Shown: piece by piece, positions 1 to 6,410 of the stretch
How positions within the stretch are numbered: the first letter of the stretch is position 1
How the letters are laid out: every line of letters starts with the position of its first letter
From: Acidimicrobiia bacterium
GTDB lineage: Bacteria > Actinomycetota > Acidimicrobiia > Spongiisociales > ZC4RG35
Length of the DNA: 18,317 bases
Assembly: GCA_009377735.1 (NCBI GenBank)
Contig: WHTL01000030.1
Span: forward strand, 1 to 18,317
Direction of reading: 5' to 3'
Notes under the pieces: generated by a model
Told to the model about the DNA's origin: nothing
The model's database searches: none
What the model saw: only the letters and a program-made list of their open reading frames with translations
Position numbers and translations under genes: made by a program

Positions 1-543
1 AACTCGTCCAGCGGCGGTATCGAAGACGCCCGAATCGAACCCACCGCCACCCTCCCCGACGGCACTGGGGTCGACCTTCATCCCCGACCCTGCGGAGCCG
101 GCTGCTACACCCAACAGCTCCCCCTCTCCGAGGGGACCACCACCATCGAAATCGGGGTCACCAGCCAAGAATGGACCAACGGAACTGTTCGACTCGACCT
201 GGTCTGGCCACCATCAGACCGTCAACCCGAACTCCTCGACCAGGTCATCGCGACCATGCGAAAGGTGGACCGACTCACCCTCGACGAGACCGTCAACTCC
301 GGAGCAGGAGCCGAGACCTCCAGCAGCGCCACCCTCACCGGCAATGCCTTCATCGATCTCGAGGTGTACCCCAACGCCAACATCGACCAGGTGACCAAAC
401 TCCCCGACGAGCACGGGATCCGACTCTACCTACCCGGCTCTCGGATCCTCATCGACCTCCACCTCGACCGCCAACACCGGATCGTCCACGAGCGCATCAC
501 CAGCCCGGGACACGAGATCACCCGCGAAGTCACCTACCCGTGA
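1..543 (+). CDS. C-terminal part of a CopD-like copper-resistance / extracytoplasmic protein (5' end outside window)
   Basis: An open frame runs from the first base to a TGA at 541-543 with no start needed, so the gene begins upstream of the window. About 180 residues are visible. A CGAGCY motif near residue 35 is followed by beta-strand-like sequence, then a WPP motif and a segment ending in ATMRKVDRLTLDETV. The order 'CGxGC, PWPP, xxMRxxxxVxxxExV' resembles the extracytoplasmic tail that follows the membrane domain in actinobacterial CopC/CopD copper-resistance proteins. No membrane segment or copper-binding His cluster is visible in this part. The assignment rests on remembered motif order, not a search. 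It could be another secreted protein with the same tail domain. Confidence 0.5.
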   Translation, partial: NSSSGGIEDARIEPTATLPDGTGVDLHPRPCGAGCYTQQLPLSEGTTTIEIGVTSQEWTNGTVRLDLVWPPSDRQPELLDQVIATMRKVDRLTLDETVNSGAGAETSSSATLTGNAFIDLEVYPNANIDQVTKLPDEHGIRLYLPGSRILIDLHLDRQHRIVHERITSPGHEITREVTYP

Positions 544-557
544 TCGGTGTTTTTTTT
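544..557 (+). terminator. weak terminator-like T tract after the CopD-like gene
   Basis: A run of eight T (550-557) lies just after the stop codon of the first gene. A short CACC/GGTG pairing across the stop codon could form a weak stem before it. The stem is only about four base pairs, so this is a tentative intrinsic terminator. Confidence 0.25.
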
Positions 558-729
558 CCCTCGACCAGCGCGATGTCTTCGCCAGGTTCGATGAGGCCAG
601 TGAGGGTGACTCTGACGAGGTTCGTGGAGCGTGGTTCCTTCGTTAATGATAAGTCTCAATTCGCCAGGAAGTTTTTGAGACAGCCTGAGACACGCAAAAG
701 GCGACTGGCCTGGGCGAATAGAAGAACGA

Positions 730-771
730 GCGGGCGGAGTTCAGTGGTAGAACGCGAGCTTCCCAAACTCT
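730..771 (+). pseudogene. 5' half of a tRNA-Gly(CCC), truncated after the anticodon arm
   Basis: The segment reads as the first half of a bacterial tRNA-Gly: acceptor strand GCGGGCG (730-736), D-stem GTTC (739-742), D-loop AGTGGTA (743-749), D-stem GAAC (750-753), anticodon stem CGAGC (755-759) and loop TTCCCAA (760-766) with anticodon CCC. The 3' side of the anticodon stem (ACTCT) pairs at only three positions. After it there is no variable loop, no T-arm (GGTTCGA type) and no matching acceptor strand. The near-invariant T at tRNA position 8 is G. It therefore cannot be a working tRNA. It is a relic, perhaps left by integration, excision or deletion at a tRNA locus. Confidence 0.6.
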
Positions 772-1434
772 ACGACACTCACGTGAAACACCCCTGACCA
801 GGGCAAACGCGGTTACCCGTCAGTCACATTGCCAGAAACTCACCAGAAAATCGGTCTTTGCGAAAGTCGAAGACGCCTCCCTTTTGAGATTTCATGAGGT
901 GGCAGAGAAATGGGTATTCCCTGCGACCTCAGACTTAGAACCCGATAGCGCGTCTTCTGCAGCTACGCGTTGGTTGCTGGTATCGACCTGGGGGGTTCCG
1001 TCACGATCCGTCCGTGTCGAACGTAAACCAGAAGTGGTTCATTTAGCTCCAGTGGGTCCGACGATTGGTCTCGTCGCGCACCGAGACCGGTGCGGTCGTC
1101 GAGGAGGTCTCGTGCGATGTCCAGGTGGCCAGCGTGCCGCGCTGTTTCTTCGATCCTGTGCAGTACGACGGAGCGTACGTTGTGAGCTAGGTCAGCCTTC
1201 TCGGTGTGAGTCTTTCCATGTGGCTTTGCGTCAGGAGGATTTCGGAGAGCATCTTGTCGGAATTGGCGCACGCATCACGGTAGGAGGCAAGGACCGCACC
1301 AGCCGGCGAATACCACCTGAGCCGGGTCCCGCTACGTGCCCCCGCTGGTCCTTGACTTGAACCAAGCGCTCGATGGCTGCGTGCCGCCGGGCTCGCGCTA
1401 CGGTGCCCCAGCTAGCCAGGGATAACTCCGTCAG

Positions 1435-1461
1435 ACCCTCGTTAAGAATCCGTCCGAGGGT
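1435..1461 (+). promoter_or_regulatory. 7-bp leader hairpin upstream of the trkH operon
   Basis: ACCCTCG (1435-1441) pairs perfectly with CGAGGGT (1455-1461) around a 13-base loop. It sits about 30 bases before the stronger hairpin at 1494-1525, on the plus-strand leader of the trkH operon. It may be part of a structured 5' untranslated region. I do not recognise a known riboswitch in it. Confidence 0.3.
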
Positions 1462-1493
1462 GTAAGGGTCGCGTCAAGACGGTCGGGAAGGAT

Positions 1494-1525
1494 GCCATAA
1501 CCTCCCTAAAAAGGGAGGTTATGGC
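1494..1525 (+). promoter_or_regulatory. perfect 14-bp hairpin covering the ribosome-binding site and start codon of the first trkH-operon gene
   Basis: GCCATAACCTCCCT (1494-1507) pairs without mismatch with AGGGAGGTTATGGC (1512-1525) around an AAAA loop. The 3' arm contains the purine-rich AGGGAGG (Shine-Dalgarno-like) and the ATG at 1521. A transcript that starts upstream would therefore hide both in a stem. There is no T tract after it, so it does not look like an intrinsic terminator. It could be a translational switch, an RNA-protein site, or at DNA level a palindromic operator. Confidence 0.5.
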
Positions 1526-1673
1526 TTCGAGGAGACGCCACAACGGACGGTGGAGGTTCAGTCTGAGCGATTTGTTCGGGGGGTTGGTGATGCTTGCCGC
1601 GGAAGGATTCATGCTGGCCGTTCTGGTCGTGGTGGCTTGGATCCTCGCTGTTTTGATTCTCTTCGTCGCTTGA
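1521..1673 (+). CDS. 50-residue single-span membrane protein upstream of trkH
   Basis: The frame ATG 1521 to TGA 1671-1673 encodes 50 residues: a basic N-terminus (MASRRRHNGRW), a short amphipathic stretch, then a strongly hydrophobic C-terminal segment (about residues 27-50, ending AWILAVLILFVA). Only one base separates its stop from the trkH ATG (TGAGATG), and trkH has no Shine-Dalgarno of its own, so the two are probably translationally coupled. The GGAGG before the ATG is only two bases away, which is short; an inner ATG or GTG near 1581-1584 is an alternative start. I do not recognise the family. A small partner or regulator of the potassium transporter is an inference from position only. 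Confidence 0.5.
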   Translation: MASRRRHNGRWRFSLSDLFGGLVMLAAEGFMLAVLVVVAWILAVLILFVA

Positions 1674-1674
1674 G

Positions 1675-3171
1675 ATGCTGATCCGCCCGCACGTCGAGGA
1701 TGTCCGGCTGATAGGCGCCGTCATGGGGCGGATATTTCTCGTGATGGCGACCGCCACCGTATTGCCCTTGGTTTGGGCTGCTTTGGCTGGTGATTGGCAT
1801 CCCTTCGGCTCATTCCTTCTCACTATTGGGGTGTTCGGGTTGCTCGGTGTGGTCGGTCTCCGGGTCGGCACGGAACACCCCCAGGTGAATTGGAGTCATG
1901 GAATGGTGGTGGTGGCGCTCACCTGGCTCGTGGTGCCCATGATCAGCGCAATTCCTTTCGTCCTGTCGGGCCACTTCGGTGACACTCTCGATGCGCTTTT
2001 CGACTCGGTCTCGGCTCTGACCACTACCGGCCTGGCGGTGATCAGCGATCTGGATCATCTTGCGTCGTCGTTGAATTTCTGGCGACACCTCCTTCAGTTC
2101 ATGGGCGGTCTCGGTATCGTCGTCGCCGCCTTGACCGTCTTCGCCGGGAGTGGGGGCATTTCTCTCTACATAGGTGAGGCGCGGGGGGAGCGCTTCCTTC
2201 CTTCGATCATTTCTACGGCCCGGTTCCTCTGGGCGGTCGCCATCGTTCATTTCGTGCTGGTGGTGACCGGGCTGACTGTCGTCGGCTGGGTGGTGCTCGG
2301 TTTCGAGCCGGGACGTGCGGTTTTCCACGCAATCAACATGTTTCTCGCTGGATTCAGCACGGGAGGATTCGCCCCTCAGTCCACAAGTATCGGCTACTAC
2401 CACTCGGCTATCTTCGAGGTGGTTGCGGCGACCGCGATGGCGGGGGGTGCCATGTCGTTCGGTCTTCACCACTCGTTGTGGCAGGGACGTCCCAAGGACG
2501 CCCTAGCCAATCTGGAAACGCGCACGCTCCTCTCCAGCATGGGAATAACGATGTTCCTCGTCCTCGTCGGGCTGGTGATGACGGAGGCGTTCACGGCTAT
2601 TCCCGGGTTGACCCGACAGGGGCTCTTTCAGATCTTCTCCGCACACACCACCACCGGTTGGGCCACGATCTCCTCCACGGAGCTGGGCCAGTGGGGCGGG
2701 TTTGCATTCGTGGCGATGGGAATCGCCATGGCCGTGGGTGGGATGGGGTCAGCGACCGCGGGTGGGGTCAAAGCCCTCCGGGTGGGACTCACCATCAAGG
2801 CCATTCTCAACCAGATCAAGCAAGTCCTGCTCCCCGAGCGAGCCGTGATCACGACGGGCTATTACCAGGGCGGAAAGATGCGGCTCACCCCTGAGGTCGT
2901 CCAGTCGGTGATGACCATCTCCCTGCTCTACGTCGGCTCCTACCTACTGGGGGCAGGTGTCGGGCTGGTGTATGGCCTGCCGCTCAAGGACGCGCTCTTC
3001 GAGTCGGTGAGCGCCGCGGCGACCATCGGGCTCTCGGTCGGTGTCACCGACCCATCGATGCCCGTTCCCCTCCAGATGGTTTACATGGTCGAGATGTGGG
3101 CGGGTCGTCTGGAGTTCATGGCTCTCTTCGCCTTACTGGGTTTCGTCTACGCCTCGGTCCGGGGGAAGTGA
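1675..3171 (+). CDS. trkH: TrkH/KtrB-family potassium uptake protein
   Basis: This 498-residue protein is an inner-membrane potassium channel-like translocator. Four pore loops with the family's filter glycines are visible: TTTG at 116-119, STGG at 228-231, TTTG at 325-328 and ATIG at 449-452. The conserved MGSATAGGVKALR loop in the second half (about 358-369) follows the third pore segment, as in TrkH/KtrB. The length is normal for the family and no break is seen. In known systems this subunit works with a cytoplasmic nucleotide-gated ring (TrkA/KtrA), and no such gene lies in the window, so the partner must be encoded elsewhere. The gene is tightly packed between the tiny membrane protein and the anchored protein downstream (stop and start overlap as TGATGA), which indicates one operon. 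The neighbouring Kdp remnant supports a potassium role. Confidence 0.93.
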   Translation: MLIRPHVEDVRLIGAVMGRIFLVMATATVLPLVWAALAGDWHPFGSFLLTIGVFGLLGVVGLRVGTEHPQVNWSHGMVVVALTWLVVPMISAIPFVLSGHFGDTLDALFDSVSALTTTGLAVISDLDHLASSLNFWRHLLQFMGGLGIVVAALTVFAGSGGISLYIGEARGERFLPSIISTARFLWAVAIVHFVLVVTGLTVVGWVVLGFEPGRAVFHAINMFLAGFSTGGFAPQSTSIGYYHSAIFEVVAATAMAGGAMSFGLHHSLWQGRPKDALANLETRTLLSSMGITMFLVLVGLVMTEAFTAIPGLTRQGLFQIFSAHTTTGWATISSTELGQWGGFAFVAMGIAMAVGGMGSATAGGVKALRVGLTIKAILNQIKQVLLPERAVITTGYYQGGKMRLTPEVVQSVMTISLLYVGSYLLGAGVGLVYGLPLKDALFESVSAAATIGLSVGVTDPSMPVPLQMVYMVEMWAGRLEFMALFALLGFVYASVRGK

Positions 3172-3716
3172 TGAGAAGGGTGTTGGGGTTGGTGTTGGGC
3201 ATGATGCTCCTCAATGTGTTTGCCGTTCCGGTTCTGGGAGCCACCGAAGTCACTGTCTCAGTCCTAATCGATTTCGGAGCGGAATGGGCTGGTGAAGAGG
3301 TGGTGGTGCGAGGAGAACTGGTCGGCGACTATGGGTTCCGGGGCGACGGCTGGATGTGGACCCAGCTCAATGGGGACGCCTACGTGTCCCAACCCATTGG
3401 TGATGGTGGGCGCCCTCAGGGTGGTAACAGCGGAGTCGGGATCAGGATGCCCAATGAAATGGGCAGGGGTCTCGACCCTCCGGGCGGTTACCTGCGGCGT
3501 GGTCCGGTCGTCAAGGCAACCGGGGTGTGGAAATGGCACGACCCATCACGACAGGGTGAGTCGTATCTCGAGGTCTCCTCATTGGAGGTCATCGAGGAGG
3601 GTTATGAGATGGACGAGGGCGTCGACTGGGGAGTCATTGTGGTGGGCGCTGGTTTGATACTCTTATGTCCGATCTTGTGGCCGCGCCGCCGTCACGAGGT
3701 GTCGGAGTCGGAGTAG
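3171..3716 (+). CDS. secreted, C-terminally anchored OB-fold-like protein in the trkH operon
   Basis: The ATG at 3171 overlaps the trkH stop, giving 181 residues. The N-terminus is a clear signal peptide (MRRVLGLVLGMMLL, cleavage probably near VLGA). The centre (about 30-140) has the pattern 'EEVVVRGELVGD, W-W-QLN, GIRMP, GGYLRRGPVVKATGVW, GESYLEVSSLEVI', which resembles a nucleic-acid-free OB-fold barrel seen in small secreted bacterial proteins. A hydrophobic span (about 151-171) followed by RRRHE makes a C-terminal membrane anchor, so the OB domain should face the outside. The role is unknown; operon position suggests it may modify or assemble with TrkH. The 3' end overlaps the convergent kdpE relic by 25 bases (3692-3716). 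Confidence 0.7.
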   Translation: MRRVLGLVLGMMLLNVFAVPVLGATEVTVSVLIDFGAEWAGEEVVVRGELVGDYGFRGDGWMWTQLNGDAYVSQPIGDGGRPQGGNSGVGIRMPNEMGRGLDPPGGYLRRGPVVKATGVWKWHDPSRQGESYLEVSSLEVIEEGYEMDEGVDWGVIVVGAGLILLCPILWPRRRHEVSESE

Positions 3717-4400
3717 GAGCGGATAAAACGGTATCCCATTCCGGGTTCGGTGATGAAATAGCGACGATGAGCCGGGTCGGGTTCAGTTTGCGTCGGATCT
3801 GCGCCATGAACACTCGCAGATTGTTGGTCTCGTGTTCGTAGTTGGGGCCCCCACACCTCCTTTAGAAGCTGGAGTTGTGAAACGAGCTTGCTCTCGTTCC
3901 GTACCAGGGATTCCACGACGCTCCACTCGGTGGGGGTGAGGCGGGTTTCGTGTCCTTCGCGGTCAGTGAAGGTCTTTGCCCCTAGATCGATGACGAAGTC
4001 GTCGGTGACCACCGTGGGCTGTTCCCGATCGGCGGGAGCGGCTCGTCGTAGTGCGGCCCGTAGACGGGCCAGTAGCTCTCCGATCCCGAAGGGTTTGGTG
4101 ACGTAGGCGTCGGCCCCGGCATCGAGCGCCTCGATCTTGTCTGCCTCGGCCTCCCGGACGGTGAGCACGATGATGGGGGCACTGGACCATCCCCGTAATC
4201 CCTGAATCACCTCTACACCGTCGATACCGGGCAACCCTAGATCGAGGCTCATGGCATCGGGTTTGTGATCGGCCGCCCCCTTGAGTGCCTCCTCGCCACT
4301 TGCCGCGGTGTCCACTTGGTATCCGAGTGCCATGAGGTTGATCGCAAGAGCTCGGACGATCTGTGGCTCGGCATCCACCACCAGGATGCGATGGGACTCA
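3692..4400 (-). pseudogene. kdpE: KdpE-type response regulator with multiple frameshifts
   Basis: Receiver domain (PQIVRALAINLMALGYQVDTAASGEEAL, LDLGLPGIDG, TKPF) and OmpR-type winged helix (RLTPTEWSVVESLVRNESKLVSQ, ending YFITEPGMGYRF) match KdpE, the regulator of the Kdp potassium ATPase. Three faults are visible. First, between about 3778 and 3852 the best KdpE reading lies in another frame, where it reads YEHETNNLRVFMAQIRRKL, the recognition-helix region; an extra base in the GGGGCCCCC run (3844-3852) and a lost base near 3778-3783 would explain it. Second, the N-terminal RILVV reads open only without a normal start, and a one-base loss near 4385-4395 would restore a GTGAGTCCC start after the TAA at 4402-4404. 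Third, the acidic pair of the receiver, normally VDDE, is VDAE. No kdpD sensor kinase is adjacent. Either it is a dead gene or the sequence has indel errors. Confidence 0.8.
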
Positions 4401-4401
4401 C

Positions 4402-4515
4402 TTACAACAACGACTCATGGTCGCGGGTGGCGATCTCGAGATCGATCACCACCGGAGCGCGGTCGACGCCGCGTTTCGACTGGGTGACAGGTATGCCCCG
4501 ATCGATCCAAGACAC
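4402..4515 (-). other. 37-residue open frame ending at the kdpE start region
   Basis: GTG at 4515 to TAA at 4402-4404 encodes 37 residues beginning MSWIDRGIPVTQSKRGVDRA and ending RDHESLL. The TAA is followed directly by the GTGAGTCCC that would be the natural start of kdpE, an arrangement typical of coupled genes. It may be the last part of a gene that once preceded kdpE, now cut off upstream. It does not resemble the end of KdpD that I know. It may equally be chance. Confidence 0.25.
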
Positions 4516-4750
4516 CCCCGATCACGCCGACCGAGCTATCCCGTCACTTCGAGAAGTCTCGTTTCGGCGAATCCTGCGTCGTCAGCTCTAGGAGATACGT
4601 CGCGTCGTTCATTACGAATCGTGAGGAGGACTCGGACCTCCGCCCGGGTGCCCTGACCTGCATCAACGTTGCGTTCGGTCTCCGGTCGCGACCGTCAAAA
4701 AGGCGTCAAGGCTCTTGTCGATCGTTCTCCGTGGTAGTACAGGTAACAGG
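4405..4750. other. divergent kdpE / kdp intergenic region
   Basis: About 350 bases lie between the kdpE relic (minus) and the first kdp-side small gene (plus). Apart from the 37-residue frame and a 22-residue minus-strand frame (4612 to 4544), I see no gene. The right end carries the CGTCAA repeats described separately. No clear -35/-10 pair was identified. Confidence 0.4.
4693..4709 (+). promoter_or_regulatory. candidate KdpE-type direct-repeat operator upstream of the kdp genes
   Basis: CGTCAA occurs at 4693-4698 and again at 4704-4709, exactly 11 bases apart, which is one helical turn. OmpR-family regulators bind direct repeats with this spacing. A poorer match (TGTCGA) follows at 4716. 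The site lies 42 bases before the first kdp-side gene. Binding by KdpE is inferred from position and spacing only. Confidence 0.35.
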
Positions 4751-4885
4751 ATGGATGTGATCATCATCGCGGCTGTCCTGGTCTTCTTCGCTGTCGCTGT
4801 GGGCTTCGTGGTGTTCTGTGACCGGGTAGTTGGAGCTCCGGCTCCTATTTCCCGGGATGGCCCCGAGTCGGAGCGCCATGGTTGA
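4751..4885 (+). CDS. 44-residue small membrane protein upstream of kdpF
   Basis: ATG 4751 to TGA 4883-4885 encodes 44 residues. A hydrophobic span (IIIAAVLVFFAVAVGFVVF, about residues 4-22) is followed by CDRVVGAP and a polar tail. Its end overlaps the kdpF start (4878) in another frame, so it belongs to the kdp transcription unit. Short one-span proteins ending in a 'CDRL/CERL'-like motif do precede kdpF in some actinobacterial kdp operons, from general recollection. Function is unknown; its position suggests a role with the Kdp complex or its expression. Confidence 0.55.
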   Translation: MDVIIIAAVLVFFAVAVGFVVFCDRVVGAPAPISRDGPESERHG

Positions 4886-4964
4886 AAACCTGGTGGCGTT
4901 GGTTCTGGGTGTCGCCCTGTTGGTATACCTGGTTGTCGCTCTGTTGGACCCGGAGCGGTTCTGA
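4878..4964 (+). CDS. kdpF: KdpF, small stabilising subunit of the Kdp potassium ATPase
   Basis: The 28-residue frame MVENLVALVLGVALLVYLVV... ends in LLDPERF, the signature end of KdpF (LL-PERF). In known Kdp systems KdpF is a one-span membrane peptide that stabilises the KdpFABC complex. Its stop codon overlaps the kdpA start (TGATG), as is usual for kdpFA. The gene looks intact, although the complex it would serve is not fully encoded here. Confidence 0.9.
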   Translation: MVENLVALVLGVALLVYLVVALLDPERF

Positions 4965-6253
4965 TGGACGTTACTTGGGTCATCGTCGTCATCTTGATCG
5001 GGTTGATCTTGACCGTCGCCCCGCTGCTCGGTCGCTACCTGGCCGCGGTCCTCGGTACTGGTTCGGCTCCGGGTGACCGGATCTTCTTGCCAGTCGAGCG
5101 TTTCGTGTACCGACTGGTCGGTGTCGACCCGGAGAGGGAGCAGCGTTGGACGGCTTATGTCTTCTCGTTGTTGGCCTTCAGTTTGGTCTCGATCCTGGGC
5201 CTGTACGGTCTGCTTCGCCTCCAAGGTGTGCTGCCGTTCAACCCCAACCGGGCAGGAGGAGTGGAGCCGCTGGTGGCTCTCAATGTGGCTGTGTCGTTCG
5301 TCACCAACACCAACTGGCAGAACTACGGCGGCGAGGGCACCCTGTCCTATCTGCCCCAGGCGGTGGGGTTGGCCACCCAGAACTTCGTGTCTGCCTCGGT
5401 AGGACTGGCGGTGATGGCAGCTCTGATCCGGGGTTTGGCGCGGCGCCGCAGCGACACCATTGGCAACTTTTGGGTCGATCTCACCCGAATCACAACCCGC
5501 CTCCTGCTTCCTCTTAGCATCCTCTTCGCACTCGCTCTGGTCACCCAGGGCGTGATCCAGAACACATCGGGTTTTCAGGAGGTGGCAATCGTCGAGGGCG
5601 GAACCCAGTCGATACCCGGCGGACCGGTCGCCTCCCAACTCGCCATAAAGCAGCTCGGCACCAACGGAGGAGGCTTTTTCAACACCAATTCGGCGCATCC
5701 CTTCGAAAACCCCACCGAGATCAGCAATGTCCTGGAGCTGGCGGCGATCTTGCTGATTCCCTTTGCCGCCCCATTTACCTACGGGGCGATGCTGCAGCGA
5801 CGCCGACAAGGGAAGGCCGTGTTTTGGGCGATGTTCATCCTCTGGATCGCTGGCGCCGGAATCGCCGTCGTCGCCGAGACCAACGGGAATCCCGCGTTCA
5901 GTGCCTACGGGATCAGCCAGGAAGCGACCGAAGCTTCGCCGGGAGGGAACCTGGAAGGCAAGGAAGTCCGTTTTGGTCCGGGACTGTCGGCGTTGTGGGC
6001 AGCGTCCACGACCGCCACATCCAACGGCTCGGTCAACTCGATGCACGACTCGTACACCCCGGTGGGGGCGATCGTCACCCTATCCAACATGCTTCTTGGC
6101 GAGGTGAGCCCGGGAGGGGTGGGGGTAGGACTGGCGGGAATGCTGATCTTCGTCGTCTTGACCGTTTTCATCGCGGGGCTGATGGTGGGCCGCACCCCTG
6201 AGCTGTTGGGTAAGAGGATCCAGGCTCCAGAAGTGAAGCTGGCCACCCTTTAA
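4964..6253 (+). pseudogene. kdpA: KdpA, potassium-binding subunit, truncated at the C-terminus
   Basis: KdpA is the channel-like subunit that binds potassium in the high-affinity KdpFABC ATPase. Three of its four filter segments are intact: SFVTNTNWQN near 111-120, QLGTNGGGFFNTN near 230-242 and TATSNGSVNSMHDSYTPVGA near 350-369. The protein follows the family closely up to GLMVGRTPELLGKRI...EVKLATL and then stops at residue 429. Full-length KdpA is about 550-600 residues, so roughly the last 130 are missing, including the fourth filter (usually NNNGSAFAG). No kdpB or kdpC follows; the next gene is an unrelated MocR-type regulator. The join near 6250 therefore looks like a deletion or rearrangement end. 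The product should not form a complete pore. Confidence 0.9.
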
Positions 6254-6360
6254 TGCAGGCGTCGGAGAGACTGCTTCTGTGCTGCGCGGGTTCGCTCGGA
6301 CATGATGGCCCTGACTGTTTCAGGCATGATTAGCATCGCCCGCCTCCACGGGTGAGTGGC

Positions 6361-6379
6361 AAGCCGGCTGTTCCGGCTT
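6361..6379 (+). terminator. 7-bp hairpin after the kdpA truncation
   Basis: AAGCCGG (6361-6367) pairs with CCGGCTT (6373-6379) around a CTGTT loop, followed by CTT rather than a long T run. It lies between kdpA and the MocR-type gene and could be a weak terminator or part of the latter's leader. Confidence 0.3.
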
Positions 6380-6410
6380 CTTGGACGACACAAACTACGC
6401 TGAAACTGGT

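Larger units (their letters stand above)
544..1493. other. 950-bp stretch without a convincing gene
   Basis: Open frames exist on both strands (for example 884-1360 plus and 963-1271 minus), but they overlap each other, lack good ribosome-binding sites and resemble no family I know. The minus-strand frame (102 codons from a GTG at 1271) has a plausible-looking alpha-helical centre and could be a remnant of a small gene, at low confidence. The recognisable content is the tRNA fragment at 730-771 and a leader-like hairpin just before the trkH operon. The stretch may be a scar of an integrated or deleted element. Confidence 0.4.

Noticed and set aside
171..797. 208-codon plus-strand frame rich in Arg and Pro
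   Set aside because: It overlaps the CopD-like frame out of phase and runs through the tRNA remnant; its composition is that of a shadow frame.
730..805. Intact tRNA-Gly gene
   Set aside because: No T-arm or 3' acceptor strand can be formed from the bases after the anticodon loop, and position 8 is not T.
1260..1500. c-di-AMP (ydaO-type) riboswitch upstream of trkH
   Set aside because: Such riboswitches do precede potassium transporter genes, but I could not match the conserved core in the leader; a covariance search would decide.
1494..1525. Rho-independent terminator
   Set aside because: The stem is strong but no T tract follows, and the start codon of the next gene lies in its 3' arm.
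4706..6046. 446-codon open frame on the minus strand
   Set aside because: It lies opposite kdpF and kdpA, which have clear family motifs. Its low-complexity, Arg/Asp/Gln-rich product is typical of an antisense shadow in high-GC DNA.
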